Position numbers and translations under genes: made by a program. This document shows positions 1 to 10,172 of a stretch of DNA of 64,000 nucleotides, piece after piece. Position 1 is the stretch's first letter. Each line of letters begins with the position of its first letter. The stretch is from Colius striatus (lineage: Eukaryota; Chordata; Aves; Coliiformes; Coliidae). The stretch lies in NCBI RefSeq assembly GCF_028858725.1, contig NC_084760.1, forward strand, positions 60,909,367-60,973,366, read 5' to 3'. The notes under the pieces are model-generated. The model did not search any database. It was not told the origin of the DNA and saw nothing but the letters and a program-made list of their open reading frames with translations.

Positions 1-724
1 ATGAAAGCGCTATTAAAATAAACCAAAAGGAAACAAAATAGAGAGATCTAATTGCTAGTCCCTGGGAATGGCAGACATATTCTCCTTTGGAGAAAGTGAA
101 AACCATGCAATTGTGATGGCAACTGCAGCAGCATCTTGGTTGTACAATGACACAGTTCTATGTTCTTCCACTTGTGTTATTCAGCACAGGTTGTGGTATT
201 ATTCTACAGTTTGCTTGTCAACTATGATACCTTGAATGTTTTTCCTATATCTGCAGATCCTCAGTGAGACTCAAGCATGCTGACATTTTGTGGATTTGAT
301 GGTGTATGATAATACAGAGGTCTGGGGCTTGTCACTATCTTGAGCTTATGAGTTGGCAGCAGCAAATGCCTACATCTCAACCTTCCCAGTGTAAGGACAT
401 AATAGACTAGGAAGAAGAAAGATATCCAGGGGCTCCATAATGTTGCTGTACACTGCTCACAGTAGTTCTTAGCTTCACTGAAAACAGTTATTGTCACTGA
501 ATTGAAGGGCTATTAGGCCATTGACCTTAATGGTCAGGATTTCTTCCTAAAATGTACACCCCAGGCCCACCAGGATGGTCTATGACAACATCAACACACA
601 TTAGCAGAAAACAGTACTTTGCTCACCTTTGGAACTTCCTGGTGCCAAGCTGGACATGTCATTCCAATGCTTAATCCACTTATAAGTAAACCACTACAAA
701 GAGTTAGAAAAATGAAACACTTAC
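1..724 (-). other. SLC2A12: SLC2A12 intron 2, partial
   Basis: This follows the GTAAGT donor at 719-724 and runs off the window. No exon-like sequence matching GLUT12 TM11-12 or the C-tail was seen in any minus-strand frame. No repeat was recognised. Confidence 0.8.
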
Positions 725-2047
725 TTGGTCCAAGACCTATGGAAAATGCAGCAACATAAACAAGCAGACTGGCCAGTGAGAGCCATTTCAGGACAATGGG
801 AACCTCCCCATTCTCCACGTGAGATTCTGTTGTGCTTTTGCCTCCTGCCAGGGCAGTCCTGTTCCATTCTCCTGTCCTGGCAACATCTGGGCTTCTCTGC
901 ACATCAAATGTTAGTATTTCTGGTGAAGTCATGCTGGCAAATAGGTCCTTGAGGCTCCCATTAGTGACACTAGTGAGGTTTCCCAGTCTTTGTAGAAATA
1001 AATCCTCCAGGGATTGACTTCGACAAACACTGGTGAAATTCACATGTATGTTACGGTTCACTAATCCCATAGTGATCAATGATACTGCCATAACAGAAGA
1101 GCCAATACAAAGAAAAGTTTTACTTCCAACTTGATCCACAAAGACTGTGACGGGGACTGTGCTGACCACTTTAACCACTCCAACTCCAGTAGAAGCCAAG
1201 CTGGCAGCTTCGTTGCTTTGGAATCCAACTGACTTCAAAACAGTTGATGCATAAAATAAAATGTTGGGTTGCCCAGTTGTTTGCACAAAAAAGACCAGAG
1301 TGAGTCCTACCAGCATTCGGGCCCTCATGTTGTTTTTTGAACGAAACAAGTCGAAGAAGCTATACTGATGCTCATCTTTCAGGGAAGACTTGATTACAGT
1401 AAGTTCTTTAGTAGCATCTGATGTTTCCCGTAACCTCTCCAGTACTTTTCTTGCAGCTTCATCATTATTTTTCATTATGAGAAACCGAGGACTTGGAGGA
1501 AGGAAATACATAGCAATGGCCTGCAAAGCACCTAATGGAATCACAAGGCCAAACATGTACTTCCAACCTTGAGATATGCTGGCAAATGCATAATTTGAAA
1601 TATAGGCAAAGAGGATGCCTATCACAATCATGAGTTCATTTAATGATACAAGCAGGCCTCTTCTGTGCTCTGGGGCAATCTCAGCGATGTAAACACATGT
1701 TGCAATTGATGACAATGATATGGAAGTACCTATGGCAATCCGTCCCACAATAAGTATCCCATATGATTCATAGGGCAGTAATATCAGGCTCCCCAATACC
1801 AGTAAGGAAGATGCAACAATAATAGCAAGTCTCCTTCCAAATCGGTCTATCAGGAATCCACCAGTAAGGGATGCAAATAAGGCCCCAAAAAGCAGGGAAC
1901 TTACAATGATTTCCTGCTCTTTGCAAGACAGTGCTAATATGCTGCTTATCTGAAGAATTGCTCCAGAGATAAGGCCCAACTCATAACCCATCAGAAGTCC
2001 ACTTACAGCAGCAACAGCAGAAGACAGAAAAGTAAAAGTTCCACAGC
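725..2047 (-). CDS. SLC2A12: SLC2A12 exon 2: membrane helices 1-10 of GLUT12
   Basis: A 1323 bp exon bounded by acceptor TTTCAG and donor GTAAGT, open throughout. It encodes residues 45 (part) to 485, and the last base begins Met486 of the next exon. Landmarks in full-protein numbering: TM1 from about residue 48; DRFGRR at 112-117; EIAPEHRRG at 167-175; PPSPRF at 228-233 after TM6; QTTGQPN at 300-306 in TM7, where GLUT12 has no QLS motif; TM10 ending FSIGLGP at 479-485. The exoplasmic loop between TM9 and TM10, roughly residues 377-464, is long, as in class III GLUTs. It carries four N-glycosylation sequons (Asn381, Asn401, Asn407, Asn440). There is no frameshift or stop. The downstream exon with Pro-Trp-Leu and the last two helices was not found in 1-724. 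Confidence 0.97.
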
Positions 2048-5000
2048 CTGAAATGAGAGAAAAAAGACAAGTAGAAGGTGTGACTTCTGCCACATTCTGA
2101 CAATTGATTACAACTTTATGTGATAAAACAGTCCAAAAGATATTTTTGTAACTTTTAGGCAAAGCGATTAGGTGCATTCAAATCCAGCAGCAGTGATGAC
2201 ATAAAAGGTTACATTTTAAAAGATTTTTTAAAATCAATATTTTTAAGATATATAAAATCCTCTTTAATTTTGATGCTTTTAGGTTCCTTATCTTCTTGAT
2301 CAGAAGTCAAAAATGTTTTGATCTGGCCGTAGATAAACCTTCTGCGTCAGTATATCATTGCAAACTGCAACACTGACAATAAATACCTTTGATAAGAAAG
2401 CAAATTTTGCTTTGAGATGTTCTCAGTTATTTTACTGTACCAATTTGAAGAAGTCTTGTGACCCAACTACTGTACTATGGGCAAGGCTAACAGCAATTTC
2501 ACAGCCAAGCAGCTTCAGCCCTGACTTGACTAAATTACAAGTTTTCCTTCATGGTTTACCAATCCCTTTGCTTCACCTGAGGACACTATGAAGGCTGCTG
2601 ATATCAGTGTTTTTATTTTGTCAAATAGAAACTTACCCACTGAGCACCAGGCCACTCCAGATAGCTGGAACATTCTAGGGAAGTCAACCTTTGAGGTACA
2701 AACTCATGAACTTTCTGTACTTTGTACATCACTAAAATCTCAGATGTTTTGAAATATCAGGATCAAATATTTCACATAGTTTATGACAGTCACAATGTCA
2801 GGAATAAAAAACAGATGTTGAAAACATAAACCACATGGAGATTATGTGCCTTTGAATATCCACATTAAAACAAACTCATTATATACAACTGCGATTCATT
2901 GTTTATTATTACAAGATAGATTTGACTGATCATATTCTACTAACTGTGAAGCTTTTTTCACCCTAAACTTTGAGAGATATATCAGTTTGTTATTGTTGGT
3001 TTTGTTCTTTCTCCCAGCATGACTTTCCTCTCATCATGATGTTGGCTGCCACACAACTAGGAAAAGAGTAAATTGACTTCTGATTTTCTAGTCAGTTGGA
3101 GAGAGAGGACATGTATGAAGAGAGGTAGCTTTTGCAGCATAGCAGAGTCTGTATTTCTATTATTACTCGTGGAACAAGCGCTTTCCAACTCAACTGGTTT
3201 GAAGTCAGGTTCCAGCTTGACTGGGAAGTGCTGTATGGTCTAATTGAAAACCATACATAGACTACTTTTTTATTTTTAGCTTAATTTTCTAAGGCATTAA
3301 GGCTCTTTGAGGACACTGACTGCCTGGAGTTCCTTGCCATTTTTTCAACTGCAATTGGCAAGGATCAGTCCCCTTTGACAGAAGATATTATGTTTCTAAA
3401 GCAAATCATGAAAAGAGGAGAAAGGCAGACCTACAGTACATCTGCACTACCAAAAAAAACAAAGTCAGAGTATAGGCTCACATCCGGGAACATAGCCACA
3501 TATCCTAACAGCTGGCATGGTCCTTGACACGATTGTGCCCCAAGCAACCTCACGCTTTCCTAACAATTCCCCAAGGCAATTTGGCTCATGGTGCGGGCCC
3601 ATCATGGTACCCTGTGGCCACTCCACAGGAGGGCATGTTATTTTGGAGGGTAGCAGAGTATCACTGTGTGAATATAAGCTGTACGTCTAATGCCAGGGCA
3701 GACCTATTAAGTCTCCTATCTGGCTCTCAGTTTGCTCCTTTTGAGCCAAGTAGAAGCCAAGTGTCAGAAGCCTAGAGCTCCTGAGTGCACCCAGTAGGTC
3801 TCAGCCCCATTCTGCCTCTGGGCTCTGGTGGCTGGCAAACCTGAGGTTGGCAAGAGATGGGTGAAAAACACATAGTTTTGTTAAGATAAGCCATAAGGGC
3901 ATGGGGGAAGTGAGAGTATTGTGAGAATTCTTTCAGAAGGTGGGTCTGAATGGTATTTTTATTGTGATGGGAGGGGGATAGTTTGAAGAAAATGTCAGAA
4001 ACAAATTTACAAAATATTCTGGTGATGGAACAACAGGATTTTTTATATTGTTTTTGTCTGTGTCTATATCACATCTAAAATTCTTTCTTCTTTTATGTTT
4101 GCAGTATCCAAGATCATTGCACCTATTTTAAACAGGGGTTAGAGCATGAGTTAGGGCAAAGTCCAGATTGTACTTCCTACACACGCTGAACAGCACTGCA
4201 GTGGAAGTACTACTGACTCCAGTTAAGCTGCTTTGTGCTACATGTACTCCATCCTCCAATGCATGCACTACATGTTTCACCATTGCAAAACCTAATTTAT
4301 TCCTTCACTTTGTAGTTTTGACTTGCCTGCTTGTTGTTTATTACTAGATATGGGAAATATACCCTTCCAATGAATCCTGGCTGGAAATCAGGGTTGGTAG
4401 CAACCCAGTGTTGTACCAAATGAATGAGCTTGGGTATCAGAAGCTGCACTGCTAATTTGATCATGGTGCTCTGCCCAAACTACTAATCAGCGTTGACATT
4501 TGTACTTCTTGTGTACTTATTTTACGTCATTGAGCCATGTAGATTTAACCTAAGATTTTGCTTTGATTTATATATTATGAAGCCAAAGGACACCATAGAA
4601 TCATAGAATGGTAGGGGTTGGAAGGGACCTTTAGAGATCACCTAGTCCAATCCTCCTGCAGAAACAGGTTCACCTAGATCAGGTCGCATAGGAGCATCCC
4701 AGTCTGAAACTCATGAACAGTGCAACATAAACCTTCAGATTCATTTAAATAACATTTTATTTGAACTAACACATTTAAAATATCCAGCTTTGGTTTAAAA
4801 ATTGTTAGTGGTTGAAAGCAAATTACTTTAAATCATAAGTTGTCCCAATAGTTAGTTGCTTCCACTGTAAATTATCTGTAAACTAATTCTAGACTTAATT
4901 TCTGCAACTTCAGCTTCCAGTCATCAGATCCCATTCTCCATTTGCCTGCACTTAGCTGTGTTCACTAACTACGAAGTTATAGGCTGTGATCAATTCATAG

Positions 5001-8000
5001 ACTCATAGAATCAGTTAGGTTCAAAAAGACCCTTAAGGTCATCGAGTCCAACCATAAACCTAAAACTGCTAAAAAGTTTCCCAAAACAATTAAATTTGCT
5101 GTCAGTTTGAGATATGCCCCTCCTTAATATTTGCTAAGATACTAAAGTAGTCCTGGCAAGACAGACATCTCCTTTGATAAGATACTTAGCCTATGTGTGG
5201 CTTTACAAGTTTATGAGTCCCTTAAGTAATCAAGGCTCTGTTCTCTGAACTCTATCCAGCTCCTGCAATGGTTGCACAGTACCAGATAGGAACTTGATAT
5301 AATTGTCCCACTCCTGGGTGACATTTCCCCCTCTACTCATCACAGCTGTATATAGGAGCTCATCTGCTGGTTATTCTTCAGAACAACCAAACTCTTTTCT
5401 GACTGGTTATTTCCATGGCACTGCTTTTCCGTTAAATATTGCCCACCTCTTGCATCCTAGGTAGGAATACAAATCACTTTACATTTGTATTAAAACATAT
5501 AGGATGAATTGAACTTGCCTGACTGTGAGAGATCTAAAGCATCTCTAGATTTCTTCTGTAATCACTTGTGAAAAATAAGCACTTCTAGATGTCTGAGGTA
5601 GGCCAGATGCCTATTTCTTTCCTTTGCCTATGAAAGGAACCTGTGTGGCTTGCACAGATGTAGATGTCTAAAGTTAGCAGAGGAACCTCAGACAACACAT
5701 GTACTCGCAGTCAGCAGGCCAAGACATCCAAATTGCATTAATCCATTGACATATCCCATTAATCACCTGTCACCTTTATGACCCACAAATAATCCATTAT
5801 CATCTTCTTCCAGGTAACTGAGAAAAAATGTTAAGTAACAGAGGGATAAAAACTGAGTTTAAGGCTCTCCAGTAGAAACACAATGGTCTCCTACGATACT
5901 TGTTCTGTGTCCTGCATGGCTTTTAATTCTTTGAGTATGCAGCTACCAGTTTTATACAGTTCAAGGTTCTGATTCCAATTGACAGTGCCAAGTCAAAATA
6001 CCTTGATAGGGGACTCCCATCAGCACTGTTCCTTACAATCCAGACTGTGCTCTTCTCAGTCTGTAGTCCTCAGATCAGAGTAACTGAGGCAATTCTTTCT
6101 TTTTAATCTGAGAGGCTGTACAAGCCAGCTGTGGAGCTTGGACACTTGGGAAGTTGCTAGGGAAACACTCAAGATCACATATTTCTTGCTTCTCCATGTA
6201 CAACAGTTTGATCAGTGTCTTAACATGTCTTTGATTCTTTTTTGCTGGGTCAAGCAGTATCCTTGTACATGTGTCCAATGACACACACCTATAGTTGTAT
6301 AGAAATAGTGAAGGGCAGTAACTAAAGCAGATCCCTGAATGAAAAGCAAGATTCTGATGTGATGCAGAGGGAGACACATAATCTTTCTGCATTAGCAGCA
6401 ACAAACTGAACAGTTAACTTAGTGTCTCTTGTTCCCTCACAGATACTATTCTGCTGAGAAATGTCCTTATATCACTATGAGGTTTTCTTGTAAATGGTTG
6501 ACCTAAGACTTGCCTGCTTAGTACTGCCTGCTGAGTTAAACACTGGAATCTCTCCTCGGTTTTCCTTCATGATCTTCCTCCAGACAGAATTCCCCCTGTC
6601 TTCACCATATGTTTTGCTTTAACATTTCCAGATCAAGTGTGTTGCAGTAGTTGTATTCACAATCCTTTTAAGTGTCACTTTTAATGATGTTGCTGGCAGT
6701 TCTTAGGCATTCCTTCTTCAAAAAAAAAAAAAAAAAAGCTTCTTAAAATGTATATTCCCCTTATTTTTATGAGATGCCTGCAAAATACATGGCAGCTTGC
6801 AGCCCAGGGGAATAAAATATTTTAATGATGACTTCCAGAGAAATTTCTTCTACTACCTACAACAAAGAGTGTGTGGCTGGTATGTGACAAGTGATTGGAA
6901 AGTCTGTTCTCTAGTTTCCCCAAGTAAACAGAATGATTTCTCACAACTGTTACTCAGGTCAAAAGCAAAGCAGCACTACTTGGCAAACAAACTTATCTTT
7001 CAGAACATTTGCTGGAAATGTTTATGCTTGATTCCTGAAAAGGAGACCAAGCACAGTTGTGGTATAGCAGAGTGTACTGCTGATGATACTGGATGGGGCC
7101 AAGTAGTAAGGGTGTGCCGCTTTACTTACTTTCAAACACATATTTGGGAAAATGCAGTCATTCCAAGGGCAACATATTTGGTCTGTACATGTATTTTATG
7201 GGCAGTACAGATGAATGATCTGTGCCAGGGAAGATTTGAAAACAGTTTGAGTGGGGAAATACCACTCTTCCCCTGCTTCACGTGCAGAAGAGCTATTGGA
7301 AAGCTGCCTGGGAGCCCTTTCCAGCTCACCTTGGCAGTACCACACTCCACATCAGACACTGAGATTTCTGTGATGTAGTTTTTCTTTCCTTTCTCCCAAG
7401 AGAACATGCACTGTGTGTGCACAAAACTGGTGGGACAGAGTGTGAGGGGAAATTACCTCTTTATGTGACCTGTGCTGCTCAATAGGTGTGTTTCTCCTAT
7501 TAACTAGGATACAGCCGATCTAACTGTCTATCTAGAAGTCTGGAATGGGATCAAAGCCAGTTATCCAACAAGACCCTATGGAATGAAACAAATAGTGGCT
7601 TTGAGGCAAAGTTATATTGTAAGCAGAGCTGGAAAATCTCAAAAAATATTAAATTTACCCCAGAATAGTGACAGGGCCACGTGGGATCATGACCATTTGA
7701 CAAATGTGAGTCCTCCCACCAGAGTATGAAAGGCAAACCCAAATATTTTGCAAATTTAACTTAATAAAGCAGGCAGAAAGAAGCTAATGTATCACACATT
7801 TTCACACATCAAAATTCCTGAGACGGTGGGAAGCATTGTATACTTTGTACAATGTAAGCCTGACGAATATATTGCATGAGTAATATTCACATTTCATGAA
7901 CAAACCCCTCTGTGGCGGTTCCTGGACAGACCCACCCTGGCCATCGGTCTTTCTCTCTTAGCTCTCTGACATGTGTTTTTACTATGTCAACAGGAAGATA

Positions 8001-9307
8001 AGTCCTTCATTACATTTAATGGGATTTGAGTTTGGTTTTGTTATTTTCCAGTAAGAATCAACAAGCTCTTTTAATTCTTAGCGAGATCATTATAAATTCC
8101 TCAGTTGACTGCTTTAATTTCTGAGGACAAGGCCAAGTATTCTAACCATAGCCCTCATGCTGCAGTAAATTTGCTGCCTGTTTATTGCAACTGCTGTTCT
8201 TCCCTTTGATAATGTTTTGCTATAACCATCTGCATTGCTCCTCCCATACCCTAAGGTAATGTTAAATGTCTGCACACAGAGGTATGTTCTTGGTTAACCT
8301 CTGCTTCAGGTACTAGTAAATACTGCTGAACTGTTATACTGTTACACTGTTATACTTCAACAAAGTATTTGTGCTTGTGGTATCTGAACATGCATGGGTT
8401 AATCAGTTCATTCATTTTTAAGTGAACAAAATCTGCTTGGAACATAGTAATTTCTGGCTTACAACTGTGCTTTCCTGTTTGGGTACAGCAGTCTGGTGGG
8501 TGAGAAATGTCATGATTATGGGTCATTTTTCCTCTGATCTTATCATCAGCGGAAGGGATTTGAGATGAAAAACCATGCTGTAACTTAGAGAAGCTGTCTG
8601 TGTAGAACAGCAAAGGTGAAGAGCTACAAAATTCAGCTTCAGCACTCAAAAATCTTCTGCAGAAAAAATTCTACAGGTGATTTTTCAGGACATCAGCACA
8701 GAAATCCTGTTTCTTCCTGAAATACTAAGGAAGAAAAGACAGGAGAGAGAGACCCTGTCCCCTCACCCTGTGCATTGCTCCAGCATAAGCAGGTGCAATG
8801 CTTGACCATCTTCCCTTCACTTCAGTGACAGGGGCTGAATTGTCCCCGAGCATACGAGGACCAGAGCACCATTTATTATGTTAGACAGCAGTGGATTCTC
8901 CAATTTTTCAGGTGACCGATCTTTGTAAAGGAAAAGGAATCAGACAACAGAGGGAACATGCAGAGGCAGTAGGACTGAGGCCTTTTGGGAAAAGTATCAC
9001 ACAAATCACCAACTGAAATGAAAGTTTGCATTTCCCTTCCTTACTCATTTTTTCCCCTGTTGCACTTTTTTTCAGAGAAAGAGGCAGCATGCTCCGAGAG
9101 CCCCTTCGCCTGGCAGGGTGCCATGGGCACGCTGCTGCTGGCTACCGGCTGCCACTCAGCCCCTGTCACCTTACCTGCTGTGGCCGGGAGCCCGCGGAGC
9201 TGGCGATGGCTGCTGCGGCGCCTGCCCCGGCTACTCTCCTCATCCTCCCCTGCTCTCATCGTCTGGCTCTGTCGGCCGAGCTCCTCTGTGCTCTGCCCAG
9301 GTACCAT
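725..9307 (-). CDS. SLC2A12: SLC2A12 (GLUT12) facilitated hexose transporter, 5' part of the gene (exons 1-2; 3' exons off the left edge)
   Basis: The coding parts are exon 1 at 9175-9307 and exon 2 at 725-2047, joined across a 7127 bp GT-AG intron. The codon split by the intron is phase 1 (G + GC = Gly45), matching the human gene structure as I know it. Together they give residues 1-485 plus the first base of Met486. GLUT12 is a class III member of the SLC2A family in the major facilitator superfamily. It carries glucose and other hexoses across the plasma membrane and resides partly in intracellular vesicles. The visible part holds the cytosolic N-terminus and ten of the twelve expected membrane helices. 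It includes the GRR signature after TM2-3, PPSPR after TM6 and the large glycosylated loop before TM10. The last two helices, the PETKG-type motif and the C-tail are missing only because the window ends; the reading frame is intact. The next gene upstream is SGK1, same strand, about 30 kb away. Identity is certain for exon 2 and likely for exon 1. Confidence 0.93.
4593..4702 (-). mobile_element. CR1 LINE 3' fragment
   Basis: The block ATAGAATCATAGAATGGTAG followed by GGTTGGAAGGGACCT and AGTCCAATCCTCCTGCAGAA is the reverse complement of the avian CR1 3' end. The element therefore reads on the minus strand. It is severely 5'-truncated, as usual for CR1, and lies inside SLC2A12 intron 1. Confidence 0.93.
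4995..5075 (-). mobile_element. Short, diverged CR1 LINE tail
   Basis: TCATAGACTCATAGAATCAG is followed by a form of the AAAAGACCCTTAAGGTCATC...AGTCCAACC tail. This is a different CR1 subfamily type from the 4.6 kb copy and resembles the copy at 35.1 kb. Minus orientation, in SLC2A12 intron 1. Confidence 0.8.
6721..6737. repeat. A17 homopolymer
   Basis: Seventeen consecutive A on the plus strand, within SLC2A12 intron 1. No retroposed gene body was recognised next to it. Confidence 0.9.
9175..9307 (-). CDS. SLC2A12: SLC2A12 exon 1, coding part: start codon and cytosolic N-terminus
   Basis: This codes 44 residues plus one base, beginning [10 protein letters not shown] and ending at a strong donor (GCAG/GTAAGG). 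The start was chosen for three reasons. The ATG at 9307 sits in an excellent Kozak context (GTGCCATGG). The product starts MVP like mammalian GLUT12. The exon ends in phase 1, exactly what exon 2 needs. The frame stays open further upstream, so a longer N-terminus is not formally excluded. The peptide has an acidic cluster (EDEESS, residues 21-26) followed by a basic stretch (RGRRRSS, 27-33) that includes an RxRxxS sequence ending at Ser32. Human GLUT12 has a Leu-Leu pair near residue 12 that is used as an endocytic signal; here the corresponding region reads EELGRQ with no Leu-Leu. The exon lies in a small GC-rich patch, as expected for a promoter-proximal exon. Confidence 0.82.
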
Positions 9308-9480
9308 GGCACCCCTTTGCACCTTGGGTCGGGAGCCCTTCACTGGGCAGCGGCCCTTCCCCAGCCCGCGAGAAAAGCGCAGGTTGTTTTCCTCATGGCA
9401 ACAAGTTGCTGAAGCTGGCTGAAACCAAAGGCAAGCCACAAAGTGGTTTGTGAACAACTTTGTTGCTATTTCAGAAGGCT
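9308..9480 (-). promoter_or_regulatory. SLC2A12: Probable SLC2A12 promoter / 5' leader region
   Basis: This is the sequence immediately upstream of the exon 1 ATG, continuous with a GC-rich patch from about 9100 to 9390. No TATA box was found on the minus strand here. The transcription start cannot be placed from sequence. If the leader reaches beyond about 9400, it contains a short upstream ORF, listed separately. Confidence 0.45.
9340..9396 (-). other. Candidate upstream ORF (18 codons) in the SLC2A12 leader
   Basis: An ATG at 9396 in good context (TTGCCATGA, G at -3) opens an 18-codon frame that ends at a TGA at 9340-9342, 32 bases before the main ATG. It is out of frame with the transporter. 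It matters only if the mRNA starts upstream of 9396, which is unknown. Confidence 0.3.
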
Positions 9481-9851
9481 TTGCCCTTTGCAGTGACACA
9501 GGCTGTTGCTATTCTTGGGAGCCTATTGCAGGCAAGGGGAGGGCCGTCTGTCGGAAGTATTGCTTTTGCCTTTTAACAAATAGTTGGAGACATCAGACGT
9601 CCACACACAGCTCGATGCACATTCCTTACCCATTAGCTTAAAGAGCCTCTCTCTCTCCTTCTCTCTTCCTCCTTTCTCTGGTGTTCATACATGCAGGTTT
9701 TTAACAAAGAAGGCACACTGGAGGGGAGATTTGAAGTGTTTACTGTGGCAGCTACAGTTTGGGTACCGAGCATGCGCAGGCACACACACCCCCCATCACT
9801 TCATGCTTGTAAACTGTGAGTAAGTTGTGGTGGGAAATACTAGAGAGACAG

Positions 9852-9871
9852 AAAAAAAAAAAAAAAAAAAA
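9852..9871. repeat. A20 homopolymer
   Basis: A run of twenty A, about 550 bp upstream of the SLC2A12 start codon. It is a likely length-variable site. Confidence 0.9.
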
Positions 9872-10142
9872 GAAAAAGCCATGGTAGGTCTTTTCCACAG
9901 CATAGATGGTGCTATTTTACAGAAAAAATGAAAGGCAAGCCAACCTCTCTCCCATGAAAAGTATTTATGGGGAAACTGAGACTGTCTCAGTTATACTGAG
10001 TCAAAGGCTTGATTTTGAGAGCTGCTAGTAGTCATTCCATCCCTACTAACTTTGAAGGAAGTAGTGGCCAGAGGCTGGACTGAAGCAATGGGGAAAGCTA
10101 CAGTGGGTACAGGCGAGCTGCCTACAGGGGCTGCTGGCCCCG

Positions 10143-10172
10143 TCCTGGTCCTAGTCCTGGTCCTGTTCCTGG
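10143..10172. repeat. Hexanucleotide tandem repeat (TCCTGG-type, five imperfect units)
   Basis: Consecutive near-identical six-base units (CCTGGT / CCTAGT / CCTGTT) make a short microsatellite. It produces spurious Val-Leu or Arg-Thr dipeptide repeats in overlapping reading frames, which should not be taken as protein. Confidence 0.8.

Larger units (their letters stand above)
2048..9174 (-). other. SLC2A12: SLC2A12 intron 1 (7.1 kb)
   Basis: It lies between donor GTAAGG (9169-9174) and acceptor TTTCAG (2048-2053). It contains two short CR1 tails (4593-4702 and 4995-5075) and an A17 run at 6721-6737. A 193-codon stop-free stretch at 6797-7378 on the plus strand lacks an ATG start and resembles no family I know. 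Otherwise the intron shows no recognised gene or RNA. Confidence 0.8.

Noticed and set aside
1..724. Search for SLC2A12 exon 3 (last membrane helices)
   Set aside because: No minus-strand frame resembles the expected Pro-Trp-Leu start or the PETKG region, so the exon lies beyond the window.
6797..7378. 193-codon stop-free stretch on the plus strand within SLC2A12 intron 1
   Set aside because: It starts at TTG, not ATG, matches no family I know, shows no clear exon signals, and one open run of this length is expected by chance in 64 kb. An overlapping open run on the opposite strand also argues for coincidence.
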